Shown here piece after piece: positions 10,801-23,740 of a stretch of DNA of 64,000 nt. The position numbers and the translations under genes are program-made. The notes beneath the pieces were generated by a model. It saw only the letters and a list, made by a program, of their open reading frames with translations, was not told where the DNA came from and did not search any database. Source of the DNA: Pelodera strongyloides (lineage: Eukaryota; Nematoda; Chromadorea; Rhabditida; Rhabditidae); contig JAANDG010000033.1 of NCBI GenBank assembly GCA_036852015.1, forward strand, positions 1 to 64,000, in the 5' to 3' direction. Each line of letters starts with the position of its first letter. Within the stretch, counting starts at the first letter, position 1.

Positions 10801-11559
10801 GGACAGTTAGTTTTGACTTGCAAAATAAATAATTATGTAATTACCAGAGTTGCCCGAAGCTCCCTGTCCAATATTTCTCTTCACCAGTCTTGTACCTGAA
10901 AAAAGTTATTTTATTGCAAATATAAATGAGAGCACACGAACTCTAATTGAGCGACACGACAGCCTAGTCAATTTCCATACATTTTGCTGAAACCGAACGT
11001 AATACCTGCGAAGGTGCTTCCTGACAAAGATCATGGGAAACCAAAAACCCCGATATGGCCCCGATCAAGTCCCTCAAAAAATCCGGCCTTGATCGGCCAT
11101 CTCGGGTTTTTTTTTTCCAAAATAATCGGGTTTTTTTTCTTCAAAATAATCGGGGTTTTTTTTTTCAAAATAATCGGGGCCATAAAGGGGTTTCCACTTT
11201 CCTGTGATACCATAATACGAGAATCACAACATTTACCTTTCGCTCGCGGCATATGAGTTTCCGGGACACCACGATGTCTAATGCTCCTGCTAGCCTCGGT
11301 GTAGGCGCAAAGAAGCAGGACTAAATTATATTAGGGATAAATACAAATTGAAGACTCATGGTCAGGCTGGTGTTGCAACGACCGACGTTACGACCCACCA
11401 TTCTAAATAATTAGCCACAATTAACATATTACAGTAAAATTCAGTTTTGGCACCACAACATGGACACCTTCGCATACACTAAACATAACCAATTACACAC
11501 TATACTAATTATAATATACCTGCTGCAATGATGAAAAGTAGATTAAGCGAAAGATGCAT
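7836..11559 (-). CDS. Secreted Gly/Tyr-rich peptide precursor with His-rich tail, 156 aa
   Basis: Nine exons: 11559-11520, 11320-11237, 10895-10845, 10727-10635, 10145-10116, 9414-9385, 9104-9069, 8829-8776 and 7888-7836. Every junction is phase 1. A signal peptide (MHLSLNLLFIIAA, then LLLCAYTEA) is followed by a basic pro-segment ending in a dibasic site, RLVKR. The mature region repeats IGNGAYG, IGNGAGYNN and IGGGAGYNG, then LGHGASPNGG and IGHGAQP, and ends EHEHHRHGHGHGKHNHH and stop. Exons of 30, 30 and 36 nt each encode one repeat, so whole-exon duplication explains the array. Dibasic cleavage and Gly/Tyr repeats recall nematode NLP/CNC-type antimicrobial peptides; the His tail suggests Zn or Cu binding. 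Function is inferred, homology unproven. TGTTTTCAG ends 13 nt before the ATG. Confidence 0.75.
8278..8749. mobile_element. Palindromic TTAA-flanked element in Gly/His gene intron
   Basis: Ends TTAAAGGGAGAGGC and CCTCTTCCTTTAA. Inner mirrored phrases include GAATGTCCGGAATTTC and GAAATTCCGGACATTC. It lies in the last intron of the Gly/His-rich gene. Confidence 0.7.
9547..9996. mobile_element. Palindromic TTAA-flanked element in Gly/His gene intron
   Basis: Ends TTAAAGGGACGCGGTCACCG and CGGTGACCGCGTCCCTTTAA, with mirrored inner blocks around CTTATGTATACTTTGTG. Confidence 0.75.
10325..10350 (+). repeat. CA microsatellite
   Basis: Short CA run in an intron of the Gly/His-rich gene. Confidence 0.8.
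10404..10579. mobile_element. Foldback element, 176 bp
   Basis: Arms mirror each other with few differences: GGTAGGTTACAGGCGTCT against AGACGCCTGTAACCTACC, and TTTAGCGTGCTCTCTCGGC against GCCGAGAGAGCACGCTAAA. Ends are TAAGGCCG and CGGCCTAA. Confidence 0.75.
11035..11205 (+). repeat. Tandem poly-T/AATCGGGG repeat inside an inverted repeat
   Basis: Three units of roughly 28 bp (AAAATAATCGGGG plus a T tract) lie between outer mirrored phrases GGAAACCAAAAACCCC and GGGGTTTCC. It explains the ORFs on both strands here. Confidence 0.7.
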
Positions 11560-11572
11560 TCTTGTTGAAATC

Positions 11573-13404
11573 CTGAAAACAATTAATTAAAACAAGAAAA
11601 AATCATATAATGTGATGTGGCTATTGCAGGCAGTTTCATTTGCTGTTCTTTTTGCTTCTTCACACCTCAAAAAACTAAACGATAACGAATTCTAAAATTC
11701 ATTTCATAGATTGCTTATTGATTGGTGGACAGTAAGTGTGGGAAATTGAAAGAACACAGTAAAGAAGAGTTATTCTGAAGCAGTTAGTTAAAACCCCTTT
11801 TTGAGTACAAGATTTGGCATGAAATTCTGACATGGGTATAAAATTAACAAAATTCTCCGGGCGTTCAAATATTATATTATTTGTGATAAGCAGGCAAGAA
11901 CGTGATGCTTTTGGCTGATTTGCTTATAAGATAAGAAAATCAGTTATTGACACTGAGCCTTCTGGGGGGGGGGGGAGGGGGTAAAAACGTATCAATATAT
12001 AGAAAAACGCCTTAAAACGCAAAACATCTTGGTCTTATTTTCCAGTTATACTAAACACAATGATACTTTATATCCACATTTCACAGAAGCAGAGGCGTCT
12101 TGTAAAACAAAATAATAAATCAAACTAAAGGAACAGGAGGGATAAAACCTGATATATTGTACCTATAAAAACTTCTAATGTAATGCTGACAATTCAGGAA
12201 TTGCCACAGAAGGATCAGAAGTACTACAATATTTCCCGTGCGTTCAGCTCCTTTTCTACCATTTCAAGACAGTTTGTGACCCATTTCGAACGATTTGAAT
12301 TAATGGCGCGTGACGGGGTGACTCATATGTATGTATTCATACTTTAGAAAACGATTCTACGTATATTTGCTGATGCTATTACGTATGTGGGTGTAGGTTG
12401 TACAGGAATGCAATTTACATACATCGTGCTATGTACATGCTTATATTACATATGAGTGCATGATCATGATAGATCTGACAATACTCCCGGTGGCAATCTT
12501 GCGCTCATAAGGACATGTTGATTTAAACTCCATTTAATATTAGTCCCTGTCAATGCCCAAGGCGGTTCACCTTCCTGTGCCTGGGTATACTGGTATACAA
12601 TTCAAGGGAGAACATTCATCCTTAGGAAGATAGTCCTCCCCAGATATTCCCACAAAAATCCCCTTTCCTTATTACACCATATATTACAAAATGTAACAAT
12701 TTTAGGCAATTCCTCGAGGCAACAATCAGCTGCAGATATTTACAATTAAGTAATAGTCTATTATTCATGAGGGAAGAAAAAAAAATCTTTGAAACAAAAA
12801 AATGAAGGTCAGTTGGTCGTTATAAACGTGAATTTACAAATAACTAGGAAGAAAACACCTGCCGGGGCAGCTGATTTAATGGTTACTGTAGATTAGATAA
12901 TAGTGGAAAGGTTGAGTGTCAGATTCACATTCACTTCGGCTTCGACAGCATTTCTGAGTTTTAGTTACAGTATCCTTACCATAATACAAGCGCAACTCTG
13001 CCGGTGAGCGGCGAGTGGCCTAAATCTCGCCGAGCCTTCGCCAGGTTCTCGTGTGTACCGCGCCCATTCGTGAAACACCGGCGAAGTCGCCGCGTAGCCT
13101 TATTAGGTGGTGAATCGTCGCACCCACCGTTTGCCGCATAAATCTTTCGCGCCATGGGTTCGCCGCGCACCATCCTGTTTTCGTCAGTGGAGTGTTAGTT
13201 ATGTGAGGGAAATAAAAGTACCTTTACTAAGCGTCATTTTGTTTTGATGTAGGTTTACGGATATACTTGCGTGAATTGTTAAACAAGACGAAAACTGAAG
13301 CACCGTATCGTGCTTCACCTATTTCGTACCGGTCGGTCGAGCTTTCTGTACACTTCAAGTGATAACCCTCTATCCGTCCGATATGACACATATACCATTT
13401 CACA
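11573..13404. other. Intergenic, no supported gene
   Basis: Spacer between divergent genes, so both promoters probably lie here. It contains a G run (about 11963-11980). The ORF on the minus strand at 12976-13173 is GC-rich and has no splice context. No RNA gene was seen. Confidence 0.5.
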
Positions 13405-13416
13405 GAACTCCGGGAG

Positions 13417-16400
13417 ATGAGTCTCAAATTCCTGACCCTGATTTTCCTGCTTTTCGTGGTGGGACCCGACTGTAGTGCCGGGGCAGATGACTACTATTAC
13501 TACTACTATTACGGTGATGGGGGCGGTGGGGGCGGCGGTAGTGGAGGTTCCAGCGGTGAGTCATTCGTTGTTTTTGTTTAGGTAACACCTAGCACCACAA
13601 AGTTTCACGGTTAGCATTTATTTGTTTAGTATTTACTTATGCTTTGCGATGAATGATGAGCATATATTTTGCCAGACGGAACTCGCACAGGATGTCCGCG
13701 GAACGTCCCAAAAGCAAATTTTAAACACTGTATTGTATGACCCCTCAATAGTTCAATACGCCCTTGCGGTGTAAAAGGTTTATTTATCAGTAAGAAAATA
13801 GAAGGGTGAGGTGAGCATACTGTACCGTAAGCATACTTTAAAGCGAAATACCAGCCGGTTTTTGAAACGCATCTCAAATATCTGCATTCTTATGCGGTTA
13901 TGCTAATTGGGGTCTATTTTTTTATTCTAATTTATGCTCATTTGCATGTGAAGCATAAGAAAGCAGGGTACTCGATGCGTTTCAAAACCGGCCGGTATTT
14001 CGCTCTAAGCCCTCCTCAAATGAGCGTCGTTCATGTCGTTCACATCCAATAAATTATGTCCTTTAATTATCCAGCTGAAAGCACTGTACTCTACAATGTG
14101 CAGTCTTGAATATGTTAACATTTTCAGATAAACTTCTGTTTCAATTTCCCCCTAATAATACGTCACTACAATTTTAAACGAATTTTTGGCCGCAAATTTC
14201 TTGCGCATACAATTTTAATCAAATTCCCCCGGGCAACCGCGGACTGTTTCCAACGCTTTATAAAGTTTTTGTGTTCTCTCAACTCGAATATAAACGTTCT
14301 CCGGTGAGATGAAAAAGAGGCAGATAATTGCTCATGAGCGGCAAAATGTGGCCCTAATTATAATGATTACAACGATAATTTAATCACGCCTCCCACCTTA
14401 CAGCATGCCCTAATTTCCGAACAACTTAGTCGCTGGAAGAAACTGAACTTTAACTCCAGGTGATTAGGAAGGACTCCCAGTTTAGCTTGCCGCTGAATCA
14501 TTCAAGCACAAGCTATTACTATTTACCATTGTTCGTATTTACTATACATTCTCCCCAGATTCTATTCATACTTCCCTATTTCTTATACTAATAAATAGCA
14601 ACTTGCATTGTCGAATAATACGGAACAATTTCTAAGCAATTAAAAGAAACTCATACTAAATGAGTAACCTTTCAATTCCCATTTTGAATTCGCTAGTTAC
14701 TGAAGTGCGACCAGAAACTGAGCCATATGTTCCTCACGTCGACGTTGAGTCACTCAGTGACCAGCAAGCCACGTTATATGCTAATTTACAACAAGATAAT
14801 TTGGATGGGCTAAGCAATCACGCAGCTTCTCATCTGGCCAAAGATGTTCCTGTTAGTGATGGATATCCGTCCATGAATTCCGTCACAAATAACGGTGACA
14901 CATACTGGTCCACAGTTCCCTCGTCTACAACAGATCCCGTTACCACTTTCGGCCAAATGTTTTCTACCGTCGTTACATCATCAACAACGTACGCTGATGT
15001 AGACGAGAATTCATACACTACAAGTACAGTAGCGCCTGGGAACTTCCTGATGGCCACGTCTCAAAATTCTACCGTACTTGACTTAATACAGTCGACAACT
15101 GGGTATTTTACGTCGTCAAGTACGACTTCATCACTCGATACAACACCATATCCGTACTATTCAGCGTACAGTAAGTTGCGATGTGTCTTAAAATACGAAG
15201 TGATGTAATTGCAAAAAAAAGGTCCAGGTTGCTTCTTTTTCAACACACTCAAATCAGGGAACAATGTCCTTTATAAAATAATGACAAAAACACACATTTA
15301 TAATCATCAAATATGTTCTTGCTAAAAAAATATAATTTCTTTGTCAGACGCATATTGAAACAACTTTAGAGCCCAAGGAGCAGGACCCTGAGGAGATCGA
15401 GTATGCCGTCGTGTTTGGCGTCACCGCTCCCCTCATCCTCGTCGTCGTCTACATGGCCATCGTTGGAGTTCGAAATGGTGATCCCCGCAGATGGCACTCG
15501 ATCAATGTTCTCCTCTGGATGCTCTGGCAAACGGTTTGTTCCAAAAGAACACATGGCCCATTTTAGAAATTGTAACCAACATCTAGAGTTTACGAGCTTT
15601 TAAGCGAAATATCGGCCGGTTTTTGAAGCGCACCGTTTAATTGTTACGTATTTAGGCTAAGATGCTCGAATTTAGCTTACTTTTTATTCTAATATATGCT
15701 CATTTGCATAAGAGGGCTGGTATACTCGGTGTTTCAAAATCCGGCGGGTATTTCGCTTTGTCAGAATGCGCACTTCACATGCCAAAAACAGCACTATATA
15801 GAATTAGGCTCCGTGACATCATGAAGACTAGTAAACTCCAACTTAAAGCGAAATACCGGCCGGTTTTTGAAACGCATCTCAAATATCAGCATTCTTATGC
15901 ATTTATGCTAAAAGGGGTCTATTGGGGTCGATTTTTTATTCAAATATATGCTCATTTGCATATGAAGCATAGGAAAGCAGGGAGTACTCGATGCGTTTCA
16001 AAAACCGGCCGGTATTTCGCTTTAAGTGGTCTTGCGAAGTACAGGTTGCCTCATTCTCTCACATAAACTATAACAGTAGGAGAATAAGGAGTACATACTT
16101 TGATAATCACTAGACATTCATCCAAACGTCGTATCACTTCTTTATTTTTGTGGTGAGATGAGAAAATGTACTACAGTATAGCATCTTTCACCGCAACTAC
16201 TTTCCTTTTCACCTACCCTTTTTTCGGTGGTCATTGCTCTATGACTAATACATCGTCATTACTTAATCTTCATTTGCAGATTTTTTTTTGAAACTCATTA
16301 AAGGCGTGGAGTACTGTATTAACAATTTTTTGAGGTGTACAATTAAAGTTCATCGAACAAAGGTTAACATCATAAATAACATGACGCCCAGCGGCCCAGC

Positions 16401-19400
16401 AATTTCGCTTAATTACTGGGCAGAAAAACTTTTATTCAACGTTCGGTTTGGGTCTCCATGGTTTCCTCATCTTCTACAAATGTACTTCACAAACCTCTTC
16501 CGCCTGAGCACAACCTTTCAGGGGAAAATAAAATAGAAATATCAATGAAAAACAAGTATTTTGCGGAAGTCAAAAGGACCTTTGAAGCATAATCAGCAAC
16601 GGGTAAAGGAAAGCAGTACAAAAATTCACATGGAGAACTAATGTAAATAAAGTAATCAGTAATCAAGAAACATGGGGAAGCTGCAGTAAAATGCATAAAA
16701 GTAAATACAATTAACGAGTCTCAAAAGATCAAGGTTGACATATAATTTTGTACTTCACTCTTGACGGCAACCACTGTACATACGGGAGAAAGGAAAGCAT
16801 TCAGTTTTAAAACACGTTTTTCAGGTCCTATACGCGGATGTGGCTCAAAAAAGTCCTTGGCGAGGCTTTATCAAGAATGATGATGTTCAGATCATGAACA
16901 TTTACATGCAAATCCACAACATCAGTGTGATTACTGGAGGTGCGTACAGCCTAAGTTAGAGCCGCTAAAAAGTTTGGGCTGTGCAGTTTGGCCAGTTTGG
17001 CGCTTTCTTCCACAGCAGAAAATTTTCAAACAGTTATCCCGGTGAACGTTCAATTCATTCAGTCTCATGATAAATTGTCGTTCGGAAACAAACTGAGCTC
17101 TCCACCAATGCCCAAAAATTTAGGCACCCCCAAATAGGTGTGCAGCGTAAGGATTGCATGCATAAATGTCGAATAGTCGAATACAAAATGTTTTTACAGG
17201 AAACGTTCTGCTGCTGATCGAAACAATCACGTCAAGCATCATGTACATTTGCAAGCCGAAAGCCCGCCGCTCCTACACCTACAGCATTGTATGGTTCATC
17301 ATTATGATCCCCGTCTACAACGCAATTCAAGTGACACTCTTCGTATGCAAGGTTAGACCTCCCCCCCTTTAAGTCTTTAAGATTCCAAGCTTCACAATTG
17401 TAAGAAAATAAAAAGAGAATCTCCGACATGCTAGCTGAACAAGAACCCCCAATCCGCTCGTAGGAACAACTACGAACATACAGAAAAATCACACGTATGG
17501 GCATGAATTGGTGATTTTCCACAAAACATGCCACGAAGGGGCAAAGTTTGAGTTGCTTCATTGCATTTGAACCAGATACAAATGTCATTAATTACAGTAC
17601 GCTCTTCCAAATCAAAAGTGGTGGTACGATCCGGTAGAGGCATTCCACGTGATCACCTGCCTACTCCACGGTCTGCTTCTCGTGATCTTCCTGCTCTTCG
17701 CCATTGTCATGACTGTTCTCATTCCAATTTGTGGTGGAAAGAGGAAAGATCCGAGTAGCGAGGTAAGCGAGCGAATTCCGGTCACAAAATCTCCCAGACA
17801 CAGAATCAAACCGAATTCTCGTTAAAAGAAAACGATTTAACAATTTCTAGACCACAAAAGTCGGAGAAATGTGTGGGGTACAGTGTTCAGATTCAAAGCA
17901 ACCCGCCACAGTAAGTTGTTAACTTCCGTAATCTTCATGATCTTTTTTCAGAGCGCACTGTTTCCCATTCTGAGGCTCTGGCTCACCTGGATCTACTGCC
18001 TTATTACCGCTGTAAGGAGACACTGAACATTTTATTGATAAACTATAGTATAGGAATCATCATCGGTGACTAGAAATCGCCTGTCTCCCTTGCCTCTTCA
18101 GTAACTCCTGTCGCGGTAAAGGATCAATAAGGCAGAGTATGTTATACACAGAAAGTCAAGGTTGTGAAATCTTGATATTCAGATGCTCATCATCCCATTC
18201 CAATCTATGAACGTCGCATCCTTCGTTCTAACCAAGTTCTCCGCACAGATCGCCGACTTCATGAGCGGCTTTGACAGTGAGTGATTCGACTATCTCTTTC
18301 CCAAGAAAACAACCCTTTTCGAAAAAAAACGTGTGAAACCAGCACTTTCTCCATGAGTTCCCATAGTGTATCAAGCAGACATTTTCACAGCGGGGAAGAG
18401 AACAACCCCACGGTAACTATTTAATTTCAGTGAGCGGTGCGGGTGGATTCGACGGTATGGCCGATCTGATGCAAATGGCGGCCACTTATCTCGGCCTTAA
18501 TGACTTCCTCGTTCTCTGCGTGCCGCTAACCGTCGCAATTCTCACACTTGTGTGCTTCCCATGTTTTTGGACTCCGGTAAATCAGTTACATCGCTAGAGT
18601 GACATCTTAGCAGTTAACGAAAATACACACGATTAATCATACTCGAAAAAAGCCGAGCAGATCGGCGAGCACGAATGGTTTTGGCATCAAGTGATCACCA
18701 CGCAACAAGCTACAGCGAATGCATTTCACTATTTCAGCTGATCAACATGTTAACCTGCGGTCGCCTTCTTCCCATCAAAAGCAAGGTAGCTGTCCCTCCT
18801 CCGGTTGAATTCGACGCCATTCTATAGAACACAGAATGCAGAGAGTGTCAAGCAGCCAGAGAGAATATGAGAGTGTCAGTGAATAAGATGAAACGGTATC
18901 ATGCATGCAAACAGCACACAATTCTACAGTAATGCATAGAAGACACATGTTTCGCAAAACACTAATTGGTTGAACAGGTGGAATCAGGTATGAAATCAGC
19001 CCGTCTGATTGTGAGTATGTGATGTATCGTGATTGTCTCCATGCCAATATTCCAGATACATGCCAAGCATACTTCGTTTGCGAACACCACAAATATAATA
19101 TGTACCACGTCGTACATCTCACTAGACAATTTCACAACCACTTGACCCTTGATTTACAAAACGAGCAGCCCCCATCAAAATGATGATCTCTAATATGTAT
19201 TGTTCAACCACTATCAACAACAAGTAGAGGGGGGCGTAGACATCTTGCACATCACAAATGATTACTTCGAAAAAAACCTTAGTTACGATTAGAGTCAACC
19301 ATAGCTGGTCATACGAATTAGCCAAGAGTAGTGTAGGCTGTAGGCGATTGCAATAAACGAGTGGAACAAATCAACATAGTGTCACCTTTCAAAATCCATA

Positions 19401-19631
19401 TAAATCCCTAAGCCCGCAAGCATCATACCAGTGTCAAGTGTTCACAAGTCACAAGCGCAACCATATATTTCAACGTGCACCGGCATGCTCACTAATTTTT
19501 AATCCACTGCAAAAGTCAGTGATAATTCTCCAAACTTTCAGAAGTCGATCGAAATGAAGGCCTGGGCCACCAATTCCTCCATCTTCCCAAGTGGTGAACC
19601 CTCTATGGAGAAGAAGGTACCGCCACCTTGA
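13417..19631 (+). CDS. Multi-pass membrane protein with signal peptide and Ser/Thr-rich ectodomain, about 568 aa
   Basis: Twelve exons: 13417-13555, 14697-15170, 15370-15533, 16825-16939, 17200-17351, 17598-17762, 17851-17910, 17952-18011, 18183-18276, 18431-18576, 18738-18785 and 19542-19631. All phases fit. The N-terminus is a signal peptide (MSLKFLTLIFLLFVVG) followed by a Tyr run and a Gly run. Exon 2 gives about 155 Ser/Thr-rich, probably O-glycosylated residues. At least six hydrophobic segments follow (for example VVFGVTAPLILVVVYMAIVG, SIVWFIIMIPVYNAIQ, HGLLLVIFLLFAIVMTVLIP, LVLCVPLTVAILTLVCFPCF). The end is charged, EKKVPPP and stop. I do not recognise the family and assign no function. 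The start follows a TTTCACAG acceptor by 11 nt. The exon 2 acceptor (TTCGCTAG) is weak, so exon 2 could begin elsewhere. Confidence 0.75.
13838..14008. mobile_element. Family D palindromic element (TTAAAGCGAAATACC)
   Basis: Left end TTAAAGCGAAATACCAGCCG, then TTTTTGAAACGCATC. The right end is the mirror (GATGCGTTTC..CCGGCCGGTATTTCGC) but its terminal TTAA has decayed. It is in intron 1 of the multi-pass gene. Confidence 0.75.
15600..15760. mobile_element. Family D palindromic element, diverged
   Basis: TTAAGCGAAATATCGGCCGG at the left and GTATTTCGCTTT at the right, with the middle TGCTCATTTGCATA shared with other family D copies. Intron 3 of the multi-pass gene. Confidence 0.65.
15843..16025. 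mobile_element. Family D palindromic element
   Basis: TTAAAGCGAAATACCGGCCG at the left and CGGCCGGTATTTCGCTTTAA at the right. It lies 80 bp from another family D copy in the same intron and produces the ORF that spans both. Confidence 0.8.
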
Positions 19632-21650
19632 GTCATGACCAACAAGGAATAGAGGTCAAAAGCAAGGGGTTCTAGATCAACTAACCTCTGCGGAGGAACA
19701 TCTACCTACTCAACAAAGTAGATTCAGTACTTTTTAAGTGACTCCCCATATCTGATCTGACCCGTTTCCTTTTTTTTAAAACAGGACAAACAACACTACT
19801 AAAAACATTGAATGTCCCGGAATAAGCGCAATACTCACGGAAAAAAATAATGCACTTTTTTTCATACATAATAGCTAATTTTGTCTGCACAGTACCATAC
19901 GCTACCGTAAATTTTGAATTTTCAAATGGAATAAATACGGTCTATAGTACGTATCGTACGCACGTACAATTTCAATTATACAAAGCCGTTAATATTTTTG
20001 AAACAAATGTTGAACAATTGTATTCTGTATTCACAATGCAGTTGCCAATTTTCTAATTCAGATCCTACTCACTAACTAATAAACAGCATATAATGCCTGG
20101 AAAAACATTATTAAAGAAGTTTTAAGGCTGTACTAGTGGGCAGAAATATCGAAACATAGAAACATAATAGACAAGACATGTGTTTATTCTTTAAAAGAAA
20201 TTGTTGAAAAATTGCTTTGTATCTGTTTTATCACAAATTTCCCTTTTATAGGCGAAATTTTTTCGAATAAATGTTGTTCTGTTAGCATTGATTTCTTTCA
20301 CTGCACAAAACGCAACAAAATGAAGCAGTTCATTTTTCTTTTAACATTGTTTTATTATGAATGTTTTATCGTTTTATTGTAATTCTAGACCACAAATGCA
20401 AGCGCACGTATACACATAAGTTCTGATACGAATCAAATATGCCCTCCCACCGTGACCTCTCCACGAAATGCTGAATCTTGACAATTTTGACAACGAGAGA
20501 GAAGCTAACATACATAAAGAGATCGTGCGCGTCGAGCCCCAAACTCAAGAAAAGAGAAAAGACCGAATGACAACCCCAAGAAAAGACCGAATAATGCCTA
20601 GAACATCTCCTGGCAGAAGATAGTACAGAACCTCACATGCAGATTTGCAGATCCCTAACCACGGAGAATAAAACAAATTCCAAGATACCCCCATGTTTTG
20701 AGTCGCATTGACAATAGTTGGACAAGAAAGGAAGCTGATGGCCCCGTGCCCGGAAGGCTGCGAGGAAGACATACGAGATGAGATGATGCCAATTCTCTCC
20801 CGTTGTTGAGAGCAAAAGAACATCCTTGACCAGAAAAAATAAATAAAACACGTCTACTCTTTCATAAATAACATGCGACTGAATCCATGGGACATGGGAC
20901 TCAAAGCGACCTTGATGCTGAAGAGCTGAATGACGAGCCGTGAAGGAAACCAAGGTAAGGTAAGGATTTTGTCAAGAAGCGACTATTGTAAATATGCATG
21001 AGCATGTATGCCTTCAAAATGCTTACAACGACAGCCGAATATCCTCACCTAAAACTATAAGTTCACACGGGATGCCAGGAAACACGGAAGCCAAAAATCC
21101 CCCTGAACGCGCTTTGTCTTTTCGTCTAGGTACACATAATTACAACATTAAATATTAATTTCAAGTCTGTTCGCACCACAATACAATATTATTCGTTAAA
21201 TTCAACTTCGCGCGCTTACATCCCACCGAACCATCTCTACCGCTTACTATGACATTTTATCCACAAATCCACTGTTATTCTTTCTCGCTGTTAAATTTGA
21301 CCTATCTTTCGCACGCTACCCCAGATAGTTTCTAATTATCATACCCCTCACCATATATCCTAAGCTCACTCCCCTTTCGATGCTTCCACCTCACCTCCTA
21401 CTTACATACCTCTCCCTACACACCCTTATCCACCTCTCCTCGCGCTCTATCTTTACAACTTCTCTCCCGCACTACATATCCTTAAACAACTATGGAACTA
21501 TGAGATATTAATCCCAAAGGAAGAAGAATCCTATCTTACTGAGCTGAACCTATATCGCATTTATTCTTATTAGAGCCCAATATAGCCTGTCTGTAAAGTT
21601 TTGGCGCAGTCACTACTTATGCCTACCATCACTACAGTTAGTAAAGGGAT
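19632..21650. other. Gene-poor stretch, no supported gene
   Basis: No exon set with consistent phases was found on either strand. ORFs at 20366-20953 (-) are open only by chance and lack splice context. The part near 21240-21480 is C/T-rich. Confidence 0.5.
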
Positions 21651-22415
21651 GTGGACAGTCTTCGCACATCCACACCCACCCCGGACATTAGTTTGGGAGC
21701 ACCCAATCCTAGTGATTCCCCATTCCAACTACGAGGGATGTTCTACTACCTCAGAGTGCAATGCCGGGAAATAGCCCAAGTTTCGATTCACTAATGCCAA
21801 CCTCAGTGACACTGGTTGACAACCGAGAGGGGTTGACCACCAGACCGTACTGCTCGGTACCATCAGACGGGCTCTGCTTTTGGTTTCAATATGCAAGGCA
21901 AAACCCAAGTCACTCTTCTAGTACTCTGCATGTCCTGCTCAATTCCTAACGCACCTGTCGGCTGGGAATGGTCCAGGGAAAGCATTACTCATGCAATCCC
22001 CAGTGGGTGTCAACAGCCACACGCATCTCAGATCCGATGTAACGGTAGGCAACACTATGCGCCTCCGAACCGGACGCCTCCCTTCGGCATAACTCCTGAC
22101 CACGCGTGCGCGGAACTGAGCTGGACATGCAAAGTACTAGAAGAGCGACTTGGGTTTTGCCAAGCATACTGAAACCAAAAACAGAGACCATCTGATGATA
22201 CCAAGCAGTACGGTCTGGTAGTCAACCACTCTTGGTTGGCAGCCAGGGCCACCAAGATTAGCACTAGTGAATCGAAACAAGGATCATTTCGCGGCATTGC
22301 TCTCCGAGATAGCAGAACATCCGCAGCGTAGAGGGAAGGGAGAGTCACCAGGCTTGGGCGCTCCCGAACCGATGTCCATGTGTGCGGATGTGAATGTGTG
22401 AAGGCTGCCTAATTT
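21651..22415. mobile_element. Long foldback with about 300-bp arms
   Basis: Left arm about 21651-21958 and right arm about 22105-22415 are inverted copies at roughly 80% identity by eye. Each arm carries a related open frame (TTRPYC, SDGLCFWFQYA, QNPS, SSSTLHV): on the plus strand at 21761-21949 and the minus strand at 22348-22055. The peptide is not recognised. It may be a fragment of a transposon gene or simply an inverted duplication. Confidence 0.65.
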
Positions 22416-23740
22416 GCTTACAACTGTGGCGATAGTATGGTAGGTAGTGATCGAGCGTATTCGTTACAGGTAGACTGTATCGAACGCGAACAAGGATAAA
22501 CGCGACGCAGAATCAAACCAACAAGATACACACCTTGTTCTGGGCACACTAATATCTCATCACTATATCGAATAGGATAAAAGGGACTTAGGGAGAGTGC
22601 TAGAGAGAGAGAACACAGATTAGGATGTGACATATGACCAAGCCGACAGAGAGTTAAATCCTAAGCGCGGGATTCGCAGACGGTTTCATGTATTCGTGAA
22701 CGGAGTCGAATCGAATTGAAGGAACCACCGGTACAGGGCGTACGGGTACAGCGTGGGCTCATGGCCACTCAAGGACAAACCATGCAGAGAAACCAGCAAA
22801 ATCACTTGACGTGTCGGACTCTTGAAGAAGAAGCGGAAATATTTGGCTACGAAATACTCTTGTCAGTGTGAAACGAGCACAAAAACTAACAACTGAAAAA
22901 CTGTTAACATAACAACTCAAAAGAAGGCCACATCCTGGCTTCATAGTGCCCTATACGGAGAATGTCACTTCAACCGAGATCATATAGGAAGGACAAACAT
23001 CGCCATAGACGGTCGTCGAACTCGTATATTCATCACCTACTGTTCCCTGTTCCATACCACATACCAGACAACGAAGACGATTCTTAGCCAGAACAGAAAA
23101 AACCAACGTCAGATCTCATTCTAGCGACAAGGCGACAACAGAGATGACGGAGGACCGGATGGGGACGAGTCGCAGTCGCGACCGACTGCTGTGACGCTTA
23201 GTATTGGAATTTCTTTCAGAAACGTCTACATAACCGATGAGCCCACGTGTCTCGTGTAACCCCCGCCCCAAGTCCACAAAAGAGAAATCGACTAGTAGAC
23301 TAAAGCTAGGTGCTCTTTTCGTACCGCACCTACACATCCTCCAAGACTTCCAAGTTCGGTATTGTAACGAGGTGCAACTATCCGTCCGGCATAGCACACT
23401 GCTCAGTTCGCATTAAGCAACGTCGCCGGAGAATGAGATGGACACGGACACCAAAAGCTGCATGCTAACGCCGTCGTATCGACACGAAGCTTGTACCCTG
23501 TATTGTCTCCTCATCCCCAATAATCTCACGTCACCCCGATACGCAACCTCCAGTTCACATTCTCACTCCATCATCAATGCCTTTCCAATACTTATCCCCC
23601 TCTAGAATTAAAACATCTCTCTCTCCTCTATTTTCCCACTTCTCCCACTCTAGAAATGTCTCTCTCCACTATTTTCCCACTTCTCCTAATCTAGAACTTT
23701 CTGTTTTATAAATTCTTTGAAGCTTATGAACGGCGTTCAG
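22416..23740. other. No supported gene
   Basis: Scattered short ORFs and C/T-rich sequence (about 23600-23700, with CTCTCTCC and TTTTCCCACTTCTCC repeated). No coherent exon structure or RNA gene. Confidence 0.45.

Noticed and set aside
15662..16066. 134-aa ORF on the plus strand
   Set aside because: It spans two family D palindromic elements inside an intron; the reading frame is repeat sequence.
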